A stretch of 64,000 nucleotides of DNA from JAPPHA01 sp964291635 (GCA_964291635.2 OZ219908.1:1-64000); one strand, 5' to 3'. Shown: positions 20,101 to 28,613, numbered from the stretch's first letter. The notes: generated from the letters alone by a model not told the origin. Translations and numbers: made by a program.

Positions 20101-20236
20101 CGGGGCGTAGCGCGGTCAAGTCGTCAAGCGCGAATCCGAAATCAAGAATCTGGATGCCCGAGTACGGAATGATGGTGATGTCTTCTTTCCAGTCGCAAAT
20201 CGGTCGGACCGGTACGCTCGTCGGAATCATCGCCAT
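17114..20236 (-). CDS. srfB: SrfB-like protein with actin/HSP70-type ATPase motifs
   Basis: The ATG at 20236 is selected because GAGG lies seven bases upstream and the protein then opens MAMIPTSVPVRP; 13 more codons are open upstream. The product has 1040 residues. Phosphate-binding motifs of the ASKHA (actin/HSP70/sugar kinase) fold are visible: LDVGNCRTCG (Asp288), VDIGGGTTDL (Asp603) and an adenosine-type motif LLTGRPSRLPE (Gly811). The large insert between motif 1 and motif 2 is typical of SrfB. It is the first gene of the seven-gene leftward operon and has no membrane segment. An ATP-dependent conformational switch or filament is plausible; target unknown. Confidence 0.87.
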   Translation of the reverse strand: MAMIPTSVPVRPICDWKEDITIIPYSGIQILDFGFALDDLTALRPARFVERAGKVEGNLEERTLIPYSGNQERDERIEAEQRDDDDDYAVRPLAAIEPFLGKWIPVPVLRLKNVGSVTGKERYDPGPSTWARMRIVELPESFAGHTHHVQLALDTTLVQDEAATPGRYLAPSHQDSAARREFRFVSEPADMGWFLRRLETPETGQPRQDLQKWVSDWIEDCFLRFKQAQRPGRPFDKSSLPHFLEHWARYLACIGNIQKVARIPKIRLADTVSRDDAPNPVDVDFVLDVGNCRTCGILIESFPDQHGIDLSKSFPLELRDLARPELQYSGLFESRVEFCQTEFGPDRFSRASGRNKSFFWPSLVRIGPEAMRLIGDEEGTETTSGLSSPKRYLWDDSEAEQNWRFHNHEIRNELPGIARAAMVRLNEAGDVIAQLEADVKAKLRTRGKSRNLPAIRPRFSRSSLFGFMFGELIAHALVQINDPASRAGRAQSDLPRRLRRVILTLPTATLVQEQAIIRSRANGAIQLLWSMAGQSETASRTTGKPDLVVEWDEASCTHLVFLYSEIVHRFEGQIDSYLGLRGRERPRTEGGPSEPSIRIACVDIGGGTTDLMITTYYGEDGRVLHPVQVFREGFRIAGDDLVKAVVEDIIIPQIQRSVEDAGGSSVRERLKELFGADVGGIDQQMIQRRRQFGIRVLAPLATAILERSEQSDDREAGNLALSDVFGTAAPEFDSPAVPEEAQALNLAQQLLDYLEQPMQRIGAPNWRLADLTLKVSQAAIDRVVRNVFGEAVGNLTEVIAHLDCDIVLLTGRPSRLPELRSLVEEKLAISPDRLIAMHAYRAGSWYPYRDPATDRIGDPKSTVAVGGMLTMLAKSSIANFRIMTDDLRMRSTARYIGEMERNGKILDSRVIFRDVDLDSSNRSDQDAVVKLYSPIHIGSRQLPLERWITTPLYHLKFANAAAENQAPPVSITLERTEVDDDEGTDAEDVLRREAAHEAFEITFVEAADNTPMKTTDVRLSLHTLGFENDYWLDSGVFVLN

Positions 20237-20484
20237 GCAAATCCTCAAGTACTGGCCTCTGACTTTGCCAGACATCGCGAGATCGTGTCAACTTGTCTGG
20301 ATCGGACGAATGGACCCGGATCGGACTCGAGTAGGCGCTCGTCGCTTGATTGCCAAGCCATGGTGATGGCAACCGACGCATTGTATCGTGGCCTCGGTGA
20401 CTGATGTTGTTAGCGTTTCGGACCGCACGGCTCGACAGGCACCGGTTGTTCTGACTCTGGACCGCTGATCGATGGAGTTGCCTG
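20237..20484. promoter_or_regulatory. Divergent intergenic region between srfB and the coiled-coil/OmpA gene
   Basis: These 248 bp separate two genes transcribed away from each other and must hold the promoters of both the seven-gene srfB operon and the OmpA-type gene. This placement would allow shared control. I could not identify a convincing -35/-10 pair or operator. Confidence 0.5.
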
Positions 20485-23400
20485 ATGTACCAAGATCCGA
20501 TGGAATTGCGAATCGACCGCCTGACTGATCGGCTCGGCGTACCTCTCGCCCCGTGCCTTTGTCTGGCGTTGGCCATCGCCTTCACGATGGCTCTTGCCGG
20601 GGGCTCCGACGCACAGGACCGGGCAAATGACGCTTGGAGGGACGTGTCGGGTTGTTCCGACAAGGTCAATGTGGAGATGTTCATCCAGGAATTTCCCGAG
20701 AGCCCTTTTGTCGAGGAGGCGCGAACTTGCCTTGCCACCCTCGGAAGTTCCGGGACCGTTGTACCAACCAGCACTGGAGAGACACCCCAGTCGCGAACGC
20801 CCTCTCCCGAGAGACTGGAGGCCATGCTCGAACTCACGCGCGATCAGCGTGTTCTGACTCAGCGCGGCCTTGTTTATCTAAACCACGACATTGGCATCGT
20901 GGACGGAGTCTTTGGCAACCGAACACGGCAAGCCATTGCAAAATATCAGCATGTGAAGGGGCTCCCATCTACCGGGTTCCTGACGTCCGAACAGTCAGAT
21001 GGGTTGATGGCGTTGGGAGAGGCACACGAACGCCACGCGTGGCTTGATGCACGAAACGCCAATACTCAGGTAGCGTTACGAAATTATCTTTCCGCATTTC
21101 TGTTGGGTGCATACTCCGACGAAGCTTATTCCAAACTAGCGAAATTAGAGAATAGCTGGCGCAGTTCTGACAGTACCCGGAATGAATTAGGTCGACAAGT
21201 AGCAGAACTCAAATCGCTGCATTCCGTTACCCGAAGCGAACTGGAAGGTAGAAAAAATACGGTTGCCGAACTCGAGGCGAGCCTGACCGAGGCCCGGTCC
21301 GAACTGGAACAGAGCCATGCTGAAGCGACCAGCCTGGAAGCCGGGCTCAAGGAAGCACGGCTGGAGATCACGGAAGTCCGAAGCAGGATGGCCGCGCTCG
21401 AAACCCTGCTTGAAGCCGTCCGGAGGGAACTTGCACAGAGTCGACAGTCGGAGACCGATCTCGAACTGGCCCTGAACCAGACACGCGATGAACTCGATGC
21501 CAGCCGATCGTCGGCATCTGAACTTGGGGCAAGGCTCGATGCCACGCGCCAGGAGCTGGCTGCAATTCGGGCTGACCTCCAGAGGATTCGTCAACAACTG
21601 GCAGGAACGCGGGATGAACTGACGGCGGCCCGTACGGAAGCTACACGGGCGCAAACCCAGTTGACGGCCGCCCAAGGCGAGCTGATGGAAACCCGGGAAG
21701 AACTTGCTCAGGTTCGCTTGCAGTACTCGGTGTCGCAAGCAGCCCTTGAAAAAACCCGGGAAGAACTGGAGGCAGCCCATATGGAGGCGACACAGGCACA
21801 GGTCCAATTGAAGATCGCCCAAGACATACTCGGTCAGTCACGGGATGAACTAGGGGAGCCATGGGAGGATCTCGCATTCGTTCGCTTGCAGTACTCGGCG
21901 TCACGGGCGGACTTGGAAAGAACCCGGGAAGACCTGGCGGCGGCGCGCGCGGAAGCGACGGACCTGCAAACCCGGTTGACGGCCGCCCAGGGTGATCTCA
22001 GCCTGTCGCAGGACGAACTGCTGGAAACCCTGGAGGAACTTTCGCGAATTCGCACGCAGTACTCGGTTTCACGGGCGGACCTTGAGAAGACCCGGGAAGA
22101 GCTGGAAGCGTCGCGCGCGGAAACATCGGACGTGCAAGCCCGGTTGACGGCTGCCCAGGGCGAACTCGGCCAGTCACGGGGCGAACTCGAGGAAGCACTG
22201 GGCAATCTCGTGACGGTTCGCGCGCAGTATTCGGTTTCGCAGGCGGACCTTGAGAACACCCTGGATGAGATAGGGAAGGTCCGGGAGGAGCTGACGCGGA
22301 CGCTTGAACTCCTCGCCGACATGCGGGCGGACCTGACGAATGCCCGCGAGGAACTCTCGGAGGTCCGTGCCGATGCCCGCTCCAGCCAGGACCATATCGA
22401 AAGGCTGCTGGCGGTTCTGTCCGAGCGTGACGGCGAGCTCGACACGGCGCGCTCGGCCATCGCGGTCCGGGATGACGAACTTGCCGAACTCAAGCAGAGA
22501 CTGGCCGCGTTCGAGGAGGAGCTTGTTGCGCTCAGCCGGGAAGTCAGGTCGCTGAAGTCCGACCTTTCCGACAGCCGGACGGCACTGGCGGAATCGCGGG
22601 AGGCGGTGCGGGCGGCCGAGGCCGAGCGGGACCAGGCACGGCGGACGACCGGGCTGACGCGCGAGGAGCTGCGCCGGGCACTGGAAGGCCTGAGCGAGGC
22701 CGAGAAGGCGCGGCTGGCGGAGGCTGCGGCGGCGGAGGCTCTTCGCCGCCGGCTCAGGAATTCCGAGGACGAGCTCACCGCCATGTCGCTGGCGCTCGAG
22801 GAGGAGCGGAAGAAGGCGGAAGAGGCGCTGGCGAAGCTTGTGGCGGCGGAGACCGCTGCGGAGGCTGCCCGCTCCGACGCGTCGGCAACCCGCACGGAGT
22901 TGGCCCGGCTCGAGGAACAGTTCGGCCTGGCCAGTGACCTGCGCAAGGAAGAGCAGTCTGTTTCGCGAGAGCGTACGCGGTCCGTGATGCTGTTGAACCG
23001 GCAGATCCTGGAACTCCGCGAACAGCTGAACGAGCTTCAGGGGTTGCTTGATGCCGCGAGCGCGAAAGACGCGGAGGCACAGGTCGAGATTGCCAGCCTG
23101 GGGAAAGACCTCAACCAGGCGCTTGCCCGAGCGGCTGCGGAGCAGAAGAAGCGTGCAGACCTGGAGGAGCGGGAACGCAGGCGCCTGGAGGCCGAGGCCC
23201 GGGATCTCAGGCGTTTTCGCTCGGAGTTCCTGGCCCAGGTGCAGGATGTGCTCGGTGAACGCGAGGGTGTGCGCATTGTGGGGGACCGTTTCGCGTTTTC
23301 ATCGGAGATCCTGTTCGAGGTTGGCTCGGATGTTCTCGGGGACACGGGGAAGGAGGAGATCCGCCGTGTCGCGGAGATCATCAAGGATGTTGCGGGGAAG

Positions 23401-23667
23401 ATCCCGCCCGAAGTCGACTGGGTTCTTCGGGTTGACGGCCACACGGACAAGACGCCTGTTCGGGAGAACGAGTTTTTCGACGACAACTGGGACTTGAGCC
23501 AGGCGCGGGCGCTTTCGGTGGTTCGCTACATGATTGACGAGTTGGGGATTCCTGCCGATCGCCTGGCCGCAACCGGGTTCGGCGAACACCGTCCGATCTC
23601 GGAGGGCGACGACGCTCGATCTCTCGCCCGGAACCGGAGGATCGAACTGAAATTCTCCGAACGCTAA
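20485..23667 (+). CDS. Very long coiled-coil protein with peptidoglycan-binding and OmpA-like domains
   Basis: GGAG lies 8 bases before the ATG. The 1060-residue product has a signal peptide (ends near residue 44, SDAQ) and a segment CSDKVNVEMFIQEFPES shared with the ankyrin protein at 27057. A PG_binding_1-like domain follows (about 115-175, GIVDGVFGNRTRQAIAKYQ), then about 730 residues of coiled coil (215-940) with tandem 56-residue repeats. It ends in an OmpA/MotB-type peptidoglycan-binding domain (about 945-1058, VDGHTDKTP, GFGEHRPIS, ARNRRIELKFSE). Peptidoglycan contacts at both ends and a rod between them suggest a periplasmic spacer or tether. It is divergent from srfB and probably part of the same island. 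Confidence 0.9.
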   Translation: MYQDPMELRIDRLTDRLGVPLAPCLCLALAIAFTMALAGGSDAQDRANDAWRDVSGCSDKVNVEMFIQEFPESPFVEEARTCLATLGSSGTVVPTSTGETPQSRTPSPERLEAMLELTRDQRVLTQRGLVYLNHDIGIVDGVFGNRTRQAIAKYQHVKGLPSTGFLTSEQSDGLMALGEAHERHAWLDARNANTQVALRNYLSAFLLGAYSDEAYSKLAKLENSWRSSDSTRNELGRQVAELKSLHSVTRSELEGRKNTVAELEASLTEARSELEQSHAEATSLEAGLKEARLEITEVRSRMAALETLLEAVRRELAQSRQSETDLELALNQTRDELDASRSSASELGARLDATRQELAAIRADLQRIRQQLAGTRDELTAARTEATRAQTQLTAAQGELMETREELAQVRLQYSVSQAALEKTREELEAAHMEATQAQVQLKIAQDILGQSRDELGEPWEDLAFVRLQYSASRADLERTREDLAAARAEATDLQTRLTAAQGDLSLSQDELLETLEELSRIRTQYSVSRADLEKTREELEASRAETSDVQARLTAAQGELGQSRGELEEALGNLVTVRAQYSVSQADLENTLDEIGKVREELTRTLELLADMRADLTNAREELSEVRADARSSQDHIERLLAVLSERDGELDTARSAIAVRDDELAELKQRLAAFEEELVALSREVRSLKSDLSDSRTALAESREAVRAAEAERDQARRTTGLTREELRRALEGLSEAEKARLAEAAAAEALRRRLRNSEDELTAMSLALEEERKKAEEALAKLVAAETAAEAARSDASATRTELARLEEQFGLASDLRKEEQSVSRERTRSVMLLNRQILELREQLNELQGLLDAASAKDAEAQVEIASLGKDLNQALARAAAEQKKRADLEERERRRLEAEARDLRRFRSEFLAQVQDVLGEREGVRIVGDRFAFSSEILFEVGSDVLGDTGKEEIRRVAEIIKDVAGKIPPEVDWVLRVDGHTDKTPVRENEFFDDNWDLSQARALSVVRYMIDELGIPADRLAATGFGEHRPISEGDDARSLARNRRIELKFSER
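21712..22271 (+). repeat. Tandem 168-bp coding repeats (56 residues each)
   Basis: Units begin at 21712, 21880, 22048 and 22216, each exactly 168 bp apart, with a partial fourth. A degenerate copy precedes them from about 21544. Each unit begins (V/I)RxQYSxSxAxLExT. Fifty-six residues equal eight heptads, so each unit preserves coiled-coil phase. Confidence 0.9.
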
Positions 23668-23978
23668 ACTTACAGCGTCGAACTGTGTGAGATCGACGGC
23701 CCCATGTTTGACACCTCCCAACTAGAGCTTCGCTTGGCGCAATGTGATTCCTGTGTACGGTTAGTGTTGTGCCTGCGCCGTTTACCAAGTCATGATACAC
23801 ACCCGGTCATGATCGTGTGAAAAAGAAAGCGGACACAATGACATGAGCCGCACCGGACTCTCGTTTGACATAGTCGGTCAGGTTGCGTCGAGGCATAACC
23901 ATCTTTACGACTGCAACAGCGCAATTGCCGTAACAAAAATGAATTCTGCAATTTTCTTTCGTCGGTCGATGTGAACGC
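23668..23978 (+). other. Intergenic gap of 311 bp
   Basis: No gene is supported. The region before 23979 is AT-richer than its surroundings and may hold the promoter of the ankyrin gene. No terminator hairpin with a T-tract was found after the OmpA-type gene. Confidence 0.4.
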
Positions 23979-25829
23979 GTGAAAATGGCTCGCACTGCAA
24001 CCAGAACCTGTTTCCTCGGAATCGTGTTCGGCGTTTCACTGGTTTCTCAAGCTGGCGGCGTCCCGGATTGCCTTAACTGGAATATTCCGGATTTCTTCGA
24101 ATCCGCGTCGAAGGAGGATGTCGAATACTGCCTCGGGAGTGGTGGCGTCGGAGTCGATGACAAAATCGAATTCAGCTTGTCCATGATCCTGCGAGACCCG
24201 CTGGCGACCGGGCAGCCGGATTCCCTTGAACCGGAAACGCAAGGTCGTAACGCTACGCCGCTTCATCTGGCAGCCGGTTTCAGTCCCAGCGTCGATGTCA
24301 TTCAGACCCTGATCGATCACGGTGCGGTCCTCTCGACGCTGGACTCTTCAGGGGCCAGTCCGCTGCACTGGGCGGCTGCTCTCAACAAAAACCCCGGCAT
24401 TGTCGACGCCCTTCTCGGTGCAGGCGCGAACAAGGCGCAGGCAAACTTTTCCGGTGAGTTTGCCTGGAATTTGGCGAGGCAATGGAACCGGAACCTGAGG
24501 GAAACAGCCGCATTTGATCGCCTCCGCCCCCTCGGTTGTGCGGTCGACCTCGGTGTTGAAACCTGCTCGGGCTGGGGCACGCCCGGGTTTTTCAAGAACG
24601 CCGACGTTGATACCGTTGCCCGATGCGTGCAATCAGGTGTCGACCTCGAAACGAGGTCGGCTTCCGGATGGACGCCTCTGCATTTCGCCGCAGCGTTCAC
24701 CAGGCTTCCCGAGACGATCGCAACACTTATCGCCGCCGGCGCGGACAAAAGCGCTCAAGCGGACTCCGGAGCGCTCCCCCTGCAGCTCGGGGAAAGGAAC
24801 CGGGCCATCGAGGGATCCGAGGTCCTGAATCTCCTTCGACCTGCCGATTGCGCGGACTGGCTATCCTTGCGGTTTTTTGCCAGCGCGTCGGCACGAGAAG
24901 TCAAGGCGTGCCTGGAGACAGGCGCCGATGTCAACGCACGATCACAAAATGGCTGGACGCCGTTTCATCTCGCGGCCGGGTTCAGTCCAGACCCCGGCGT
25001 CCTGGCTACGCTCGCGGAGGCCGGTGCAGACATGCAGTCACGGGCCGAAGGGGAAATGCTCCCCATCCATACGGCCGCACGCCACAATCGGAATCCCGCG
25101 GTCATCGAGACGATTCTCGACCTTGGCGCCGAATCGAACGCCCTGTCAGACGGCGCCCGGACCCCGCTCCATGCGGCTGCCGAACGGAGCAAGTCACCGG
25201 AATCCGTGAGAGTCCTCATCGACAGGAATGCGGACATCAGGGCTCAGACGACCGATGGCAAGACGCCTCTCGAGCTTGCCCGCGAAAACACGGCGCTTGC
25301 CGACTCCGACCTGATGAACAGACTTCGTCCATATGACTGTGAAGATTGGCTGACGCTTCGGTTCTTTCGATTTGCATCTCCCGGAGAGGTCGGCCGTTGC
25401 CTTGAGAACGGGATGGATCCGAACGCGAAATCGGCAAACGCTTGGACGCCGCTTCATCTCGCCGCAGGATTCAGCAATTCATCGGCGATCGTCAGAATGC
25501 TGATCGAGGCTGGAGCGGATCCGGTTTCGGTTTCAGACGATGGCCGGACTCCCCTTCACCTGGCAGCGCGGGGCGCAACTGATCCCGAGATCATCACGGT
25601 TATCGTGGACTCAGGTGTTTCTCCGAATATCAGGACTGAGTCAGGATGGGCGCCACTTCATTCCGCTGCCGAAAAGAACAGTTCACCCGAGATCATCGTT
25701 TCGCTCCTCAGGGAATGCGCGGACAGGGGTTCGCTGACGGTGAACGGGTTAACACCCTGGGACCTGATTCAGGGGAACGACAACCTCAGGAATTCACCCG
25801 TTTCGCGGCTTCTTGACCCTGATCGGTAG
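23979..25829 (+). CDS. Secreted ankyrin-repeat protein with four recurring Cys/FF modules
   Basis: The start is GTG at 23979 or ATG at 23985. The 616-residue product begins with a signal peptide (about 1-27). Ankyrin repeats recur through the protein (TPLHLAAGFS, TPLHFAAAFT, TPFHLAAGFS, TPLHAAAERS, TPLHLAARGA). They are interrupted four times by a non-canonical module with two cysteines and an aromatic pair, best seen as DCADWLSLRFFASAS and DCEDWLTLRFFRFAS, each followed by an EVxxCLExGxDxNA-like start of the next ankyrin set. The cysteines suggest disulfides outside the cytosol. Function is probably protein binding in the periplasm or medium; no enzyme motif is visible. It lies 311 bp after the OmpA-type gene on the same strand. 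Confidence 0.82.
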   Translation: MKMARTATRTCFLGIVFGVSLVSQAGGVPDCLNWNIPDFFESASKEDVEYCLGSGGVGVDDKIEFSLSMILRDPLATGQPDSLEPETQGRNATPLHLAAGFSPSVDVIQTLIDHGAVLSTLDSSGASPLHWAAALNKNPGIVDALLGAGANKAQANFSGEFAWNLARQWNRNLRETAAFDRLRPLGCAVDLGVETCSGWGTPGFFKNADVDTVARCVQSGVDLETRSASGWTPLHFAAAFTRLPETIATLIAAGADKSAQADSGALPLQLGERNRAIEGSEVLNLLRPADCADWLSLRFFASASAREVKACLETGADVNARSQNGWTPFHLAAGFSPDPGVLATLAEAGADMQSRAEGEMLPIHTAARHNRNPAVIETILDLGAESNALSDGARTPLHAAAERSKSPESVRVLIDRNADIRAQTTDGKTPLELARENTALADSDLMNRLRPYDCEDWLTLRFFRFASPGEVGRCLENGMDPNAKSANAWTPLHLAAGFSNSSAIVRMLIEAGADPVSVSDDGRTPLHLAARGATDPEIITVIVDSGVSPNIRTESGWAPLHSAAEKNSSPEIIVSLLRECADRGSLTVNGLTPWDLIQGNDNLRNSPVSRLLDPDR

Positions 25830-26333
25830 AAACGGGAACCATTGATTGCTGCTTTGCTTCCGAGGTTAAGTTTGGTCGCCTTCAATTCACACTGGAACCT
25901 GCCATCTGTTTCAGCAACCAGGAAACACGGATTGACTAACCTTGAATTTGAGAATCGAGTTCAAAATCCGAATCGGTTCGAACTCGCACGCGGGACATTC
26001 CACTCCTGCACCTGGAGTTCCTGTTTCTGGCGCACCTGATCATCTGGAAATTCGTCCGGATTAAGCTTCTGAAACTGGCGCAACGATGTCATCTCCTGTA
26101 CCGAAGGATCCCGCACAAGGACGGTTTTCCAAACTGCCGCCAGATCTTCGGACTGACTTTCGGCAGCCGTATTTGGGCTGCAAGACCGATCCAAAAATTT
26201 CGAAGCCCGATCCTTCACCAACCGGAAATGCTAAACAAAGCCTGATCGGCCGCCGAACGCCGCTTAACCCAAAGCTTTTTTGTAGTTGTTTCCGACATCT
26301 GTGATAACTTCTGCACGGACAGGAGGACGTGGC
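25830..26333 (+). other. Intergenic gap of 504 bp
   Basis: No supported gene. The open frames on either strand are short and lack ribosome sites. A ribosome site at 26321-26326 belongs to the next gene. Confidence 0.45.
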
Positions 26334-26696
26334 ATGCAAAAAGTTCAGGGAATCGGCGGTTTTTTCTTTCGGGCCAACAACCCCGAGCGACTTACGAAAT
26401 GGTATGAGGATCACCTCGGGATAAACCCTGCCCCGACTAACATGGAAATGGTGCCCTGGAGGACCGAGCCCGGGGTCACGGTTTTCTCACCCTTCGATGC
26501 TGACACGGATTATTTCCCCGCGGACAAGTCCTTCATGCTGAACTTTCGCGTGGCCGATTTGGACGCAATGATCTTGCAACTGAAGTCCGCGGGTATAGAA
26601 ATCAGCCATGAAAGCGAAATGGAGGGCATCGGGCGCTTCGCCCGCATACACGACCCTGAGGGCAACGCAATCGAACTTTGGGAACCCGTGCCGTGA
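26334..26696 (+). CDS. VOC (glyoxalase/bleomycin-resistance) family protein
   Basis: AGGAGG at 26321-26326 is seven bases before the ATG at 26334, so this start is preferred over an upstream one at 26286. The 120-residue protein shows one VOC module: GFFFRANNPERLTKWYEDHLG at the start and IHDPEGNAIELWEP at the end, where the Glu is the usual metal ligand. Single-module VOC proteins act as dimers in lyase, isomerase or dioxygenase reactions or in resistance by sequestration; the substrate is unknown. It stands alone, 500 bp after the ankyrin gene. Confidence 0.85.
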   Translation: MQKVQGIGGFFFRANNPERLTKWYEDHLGINPAPTNMEMVPWRTEPGVTVFSPFDADTDYFPADKSFMLNFRVADLDAMILQLKSAGIEISHESEMEGIGRFARIHDPEGNAIELWEPVP

Positions 26697-27056
26697 GCCA
26701 CGAAAACAGGTGCCCGTTTTCAGATCACCTGAGCCCAAAGTAGCAATGGTCTTGAGCGCCGGGGCCAACAGGTCGAGGAAGTGCTGGCGCGGGTAGGTCA
26801 GATTCCCTGACCCAGTGCGGTTCGGAAAGAGGCCGAAGCCGGAACTGAAATCACGTTGACCCGCGAAACCCGCACGAATGACCAAACAGTCCTAAGCATG
26901 TTTCGGGAGCAAAAAACACCAGGCCGGTTTTCTTTCCGGTTTCAATCCCGGCACACAATGGCCCGGATAATTTCGCGTACTCGCAAATTCCCCTTCGTGG
27001 GCGCATTCCCGGCTGCTGCAGGCGACGGAAAACGAATCCTGTAACGCGGTTCAGTA
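26697..27056. other. Convergent intergenic gap of 360 bp
   Basis: This lies between the VOC gene and the end of the leftward ankyrin gene. I see no gene and no clear bidirectional terminator. Confidence 0.45.
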
Positions 27057-28613
27057 CTAACGATACCGATTGAGAAGTTCCGTCATCTTGTGGAAATTCT
27101 TGAGCTTGGCGACCGACAAGGGGGTCTGGCCGAGAAATGCGGTCGTGTGTACCGACGCCCCGCGGGCAAGCAGGACTTTCGCCGCCTCCAACCTGTTGTC
27201 CTTCGCAGCGAAGAACAGTGGAGTGCGCTTTTTGTAATCCTTGGCATGGAGAAACGCTCCCCTGTCAAGGAGGAACGCGGCGCCTGCCGCGGAATTTGCC
27301 ATGGCGGCATAATGCAGGGGCGTTCGCTGCTTGTTATCCATGCCTTCGATGTTGGCACCACTGGAGAGAAGAACTGCCATGGATTCAGGCGCGGGAGCCG
27401 CATAGTGCATCGGCTTCCGTTTTTTTTCGTCGCCAGCTTCAAAATTCGCGCCGCGCTCAACAAGCGCGGCAATGACTTCGGGCGAACGAGCCCCTTCATG
27501 CAAGGGCGTCTTTCGATTCTGGCCGATAGCGTTGACGTCCGCGCCACGTGACACCAGCAAATCGATGACATCTGTCGCGCCACCTGCAGCCGCGTAGTGA
27601 AGCGGTGTCCTCCTGTTGCTGTCTCTCTCCCGAACGCTGGCCCCGCGCGTAAGGAGCAGTTCCGCAACATTTCGATTGTTGGCGTACGCGGCGACCATGA
27701 GCGGCGTCTGACCGTTCAACCGCCAGTGACCGATTTCGCCAGCATCGAGTGCAAAAAGGCTGTTCTGAAGCCGGTCGCTGAATAGCTCGTCGCCTGAATT
27801 CAGCTGCGCAACGGAATCGGCTCCGTTGTCCAGAAGGGCCGAAGCGAAACCTGCGAGACCGAGGACCGCCGCGAAATGCAAATCGGTCCAGCCGTTTTCA
27901 TCCTTGCGTCGAGGATAGAATCCTCGCCCGAGGACTTGCCTGAGGCGCCGCTGCAAAGCTGCCTCATCAACCGGCTCCGGGCCGGTGCTCGCGTCTTCTT
28001 CGGCAGTTTCAACACCCCCTGAACTGGGTCGGCACGCTTCCCGTTTGTCTGCGAGGGTCGCACGGATGCCCGAAATCCGCGTATCTCCCGAGTTCACTCG
28101 AGCCAATCGATCCAGGTAACTCTGCGCCTTGTCCAGCGTGTCGCACGCATCGGCCGTCGAATTCGCCCAACCGGCGTACCTGTCTGCAATCTTTCGGAGC
28201 CCGTCCCTTGCCTCCCGGTTATCCGGATCTTCCGACAGGACATCGTTGTAGCAGTCGAAAGCCGTGCCACCCTGCCCCGTCGTCAGGCGATTTGCGGCCA
28301 GATGGTCACGACATGTCTGAAGTATGGCATCCAACGGGTTTTCGTCGATCGTTTCATCTTCCACCGGGTCGCGAGTCCCGTCCCCGTCAAGACAATCCCT
28401 GGCATCGTTTGCGTGCTGGCTGTCGGGGTACTCCATCAGAAACATCTCGACCGATATCAGGTCTTCGCAGTCGCGTATCTGTTCCCACCGTTCAGAATCA
28501 GTCTCTTGGGCGATAGCGTCCAGAGGAATCAAAATGACCGCGACAACGCCAGCAAAACGCAATCCCGCCTCCAAGATGGTTTGCCGAAAACTGTCAATCC
28601 GACCTGGCATCAT
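27057..28613 (-). CDS. Secreted ankyrin-repeat protein with alphaproteobacterial envelope motif
   Basis: The ATG-ATG start follows GGAGAG. The 518-residue protein has a signal peptide (about 1-36, ending DAIAQ), then WEQIRDCEDLISVEMFLMEY, followed by a PxSxxxxxARxCL-like end. This motif also opens the OmpA-type protein at 20485 and resembles a short repeat common in secreted alphaproteobacterial proteins. A helical, TPR-like part with several cysteines (about 95-200) leads to seven or so ankyrin repeats (about 235-510: WTDLHFAAVLG, TPLMVAAYAN, TPLHYAAAGG, TPLHEGARSP, TPLHYAAMAN, TPLFFAAKDN, TPLSVAKLKN). It is probably periplasmic and protein-binding. The gene ends facing the VOC gene. Confidence 0.85.
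   Translation of the reverse strand: MMPGRIDSFRQTILEAGLRFAGVVAVILIPLDAIAQETDSERWEQIRDCEDLISVEMFLMEYPDSQHANDARDCLDGDGTRDPVEDETIDENPLDAILQTCRDHLAANRLTTGQGGTAFDCYNDVLSEDPDNREARDGLRKIADRYAGWANSTADACDTLDKAQSYLDRLARVNSGDTRISGIRATLADKREACRPSSGGVETAEEDASTGPEPVDEAALQRRLRQVLGRGFYPRRKDENGWTDLHFAAVLGLAGFASALLDNGADSVAQLNSGDELFSDRLQNSLFALDAGEIGHWRLNGQTPLMVAAYANNRNVAELLLTRGASVRERDSNRRTPLHYAAAGGATDVIDLLVSRGADVNAIGQNRKTPLHEGARSPEVIAALVERGANFEAGDEKKRKPMHYAAPAPESMAVLLSSGANIEGMDNKQRTPLHYAAMANSAAGAAFLLDRGAFLHAKDYKKRTPLFFAAKDNRLEAAKVLLARGASVHTTAFLGQTPLSVAKLKNFHKMTELLNRYR

Noticed and set aside
21712..22271. Possible CRISPR-like array
   Set aside because: Repeat units are 168 bp, fully coding and without spacers; they are coiled-coil repeats.
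21834..22946. Ser/Arg-rich 370-codon minus-strand frame
   Set aside because: It is the mirror of the coiled-coil repeats in the OmpA-type gene; its low complexity follows from that.
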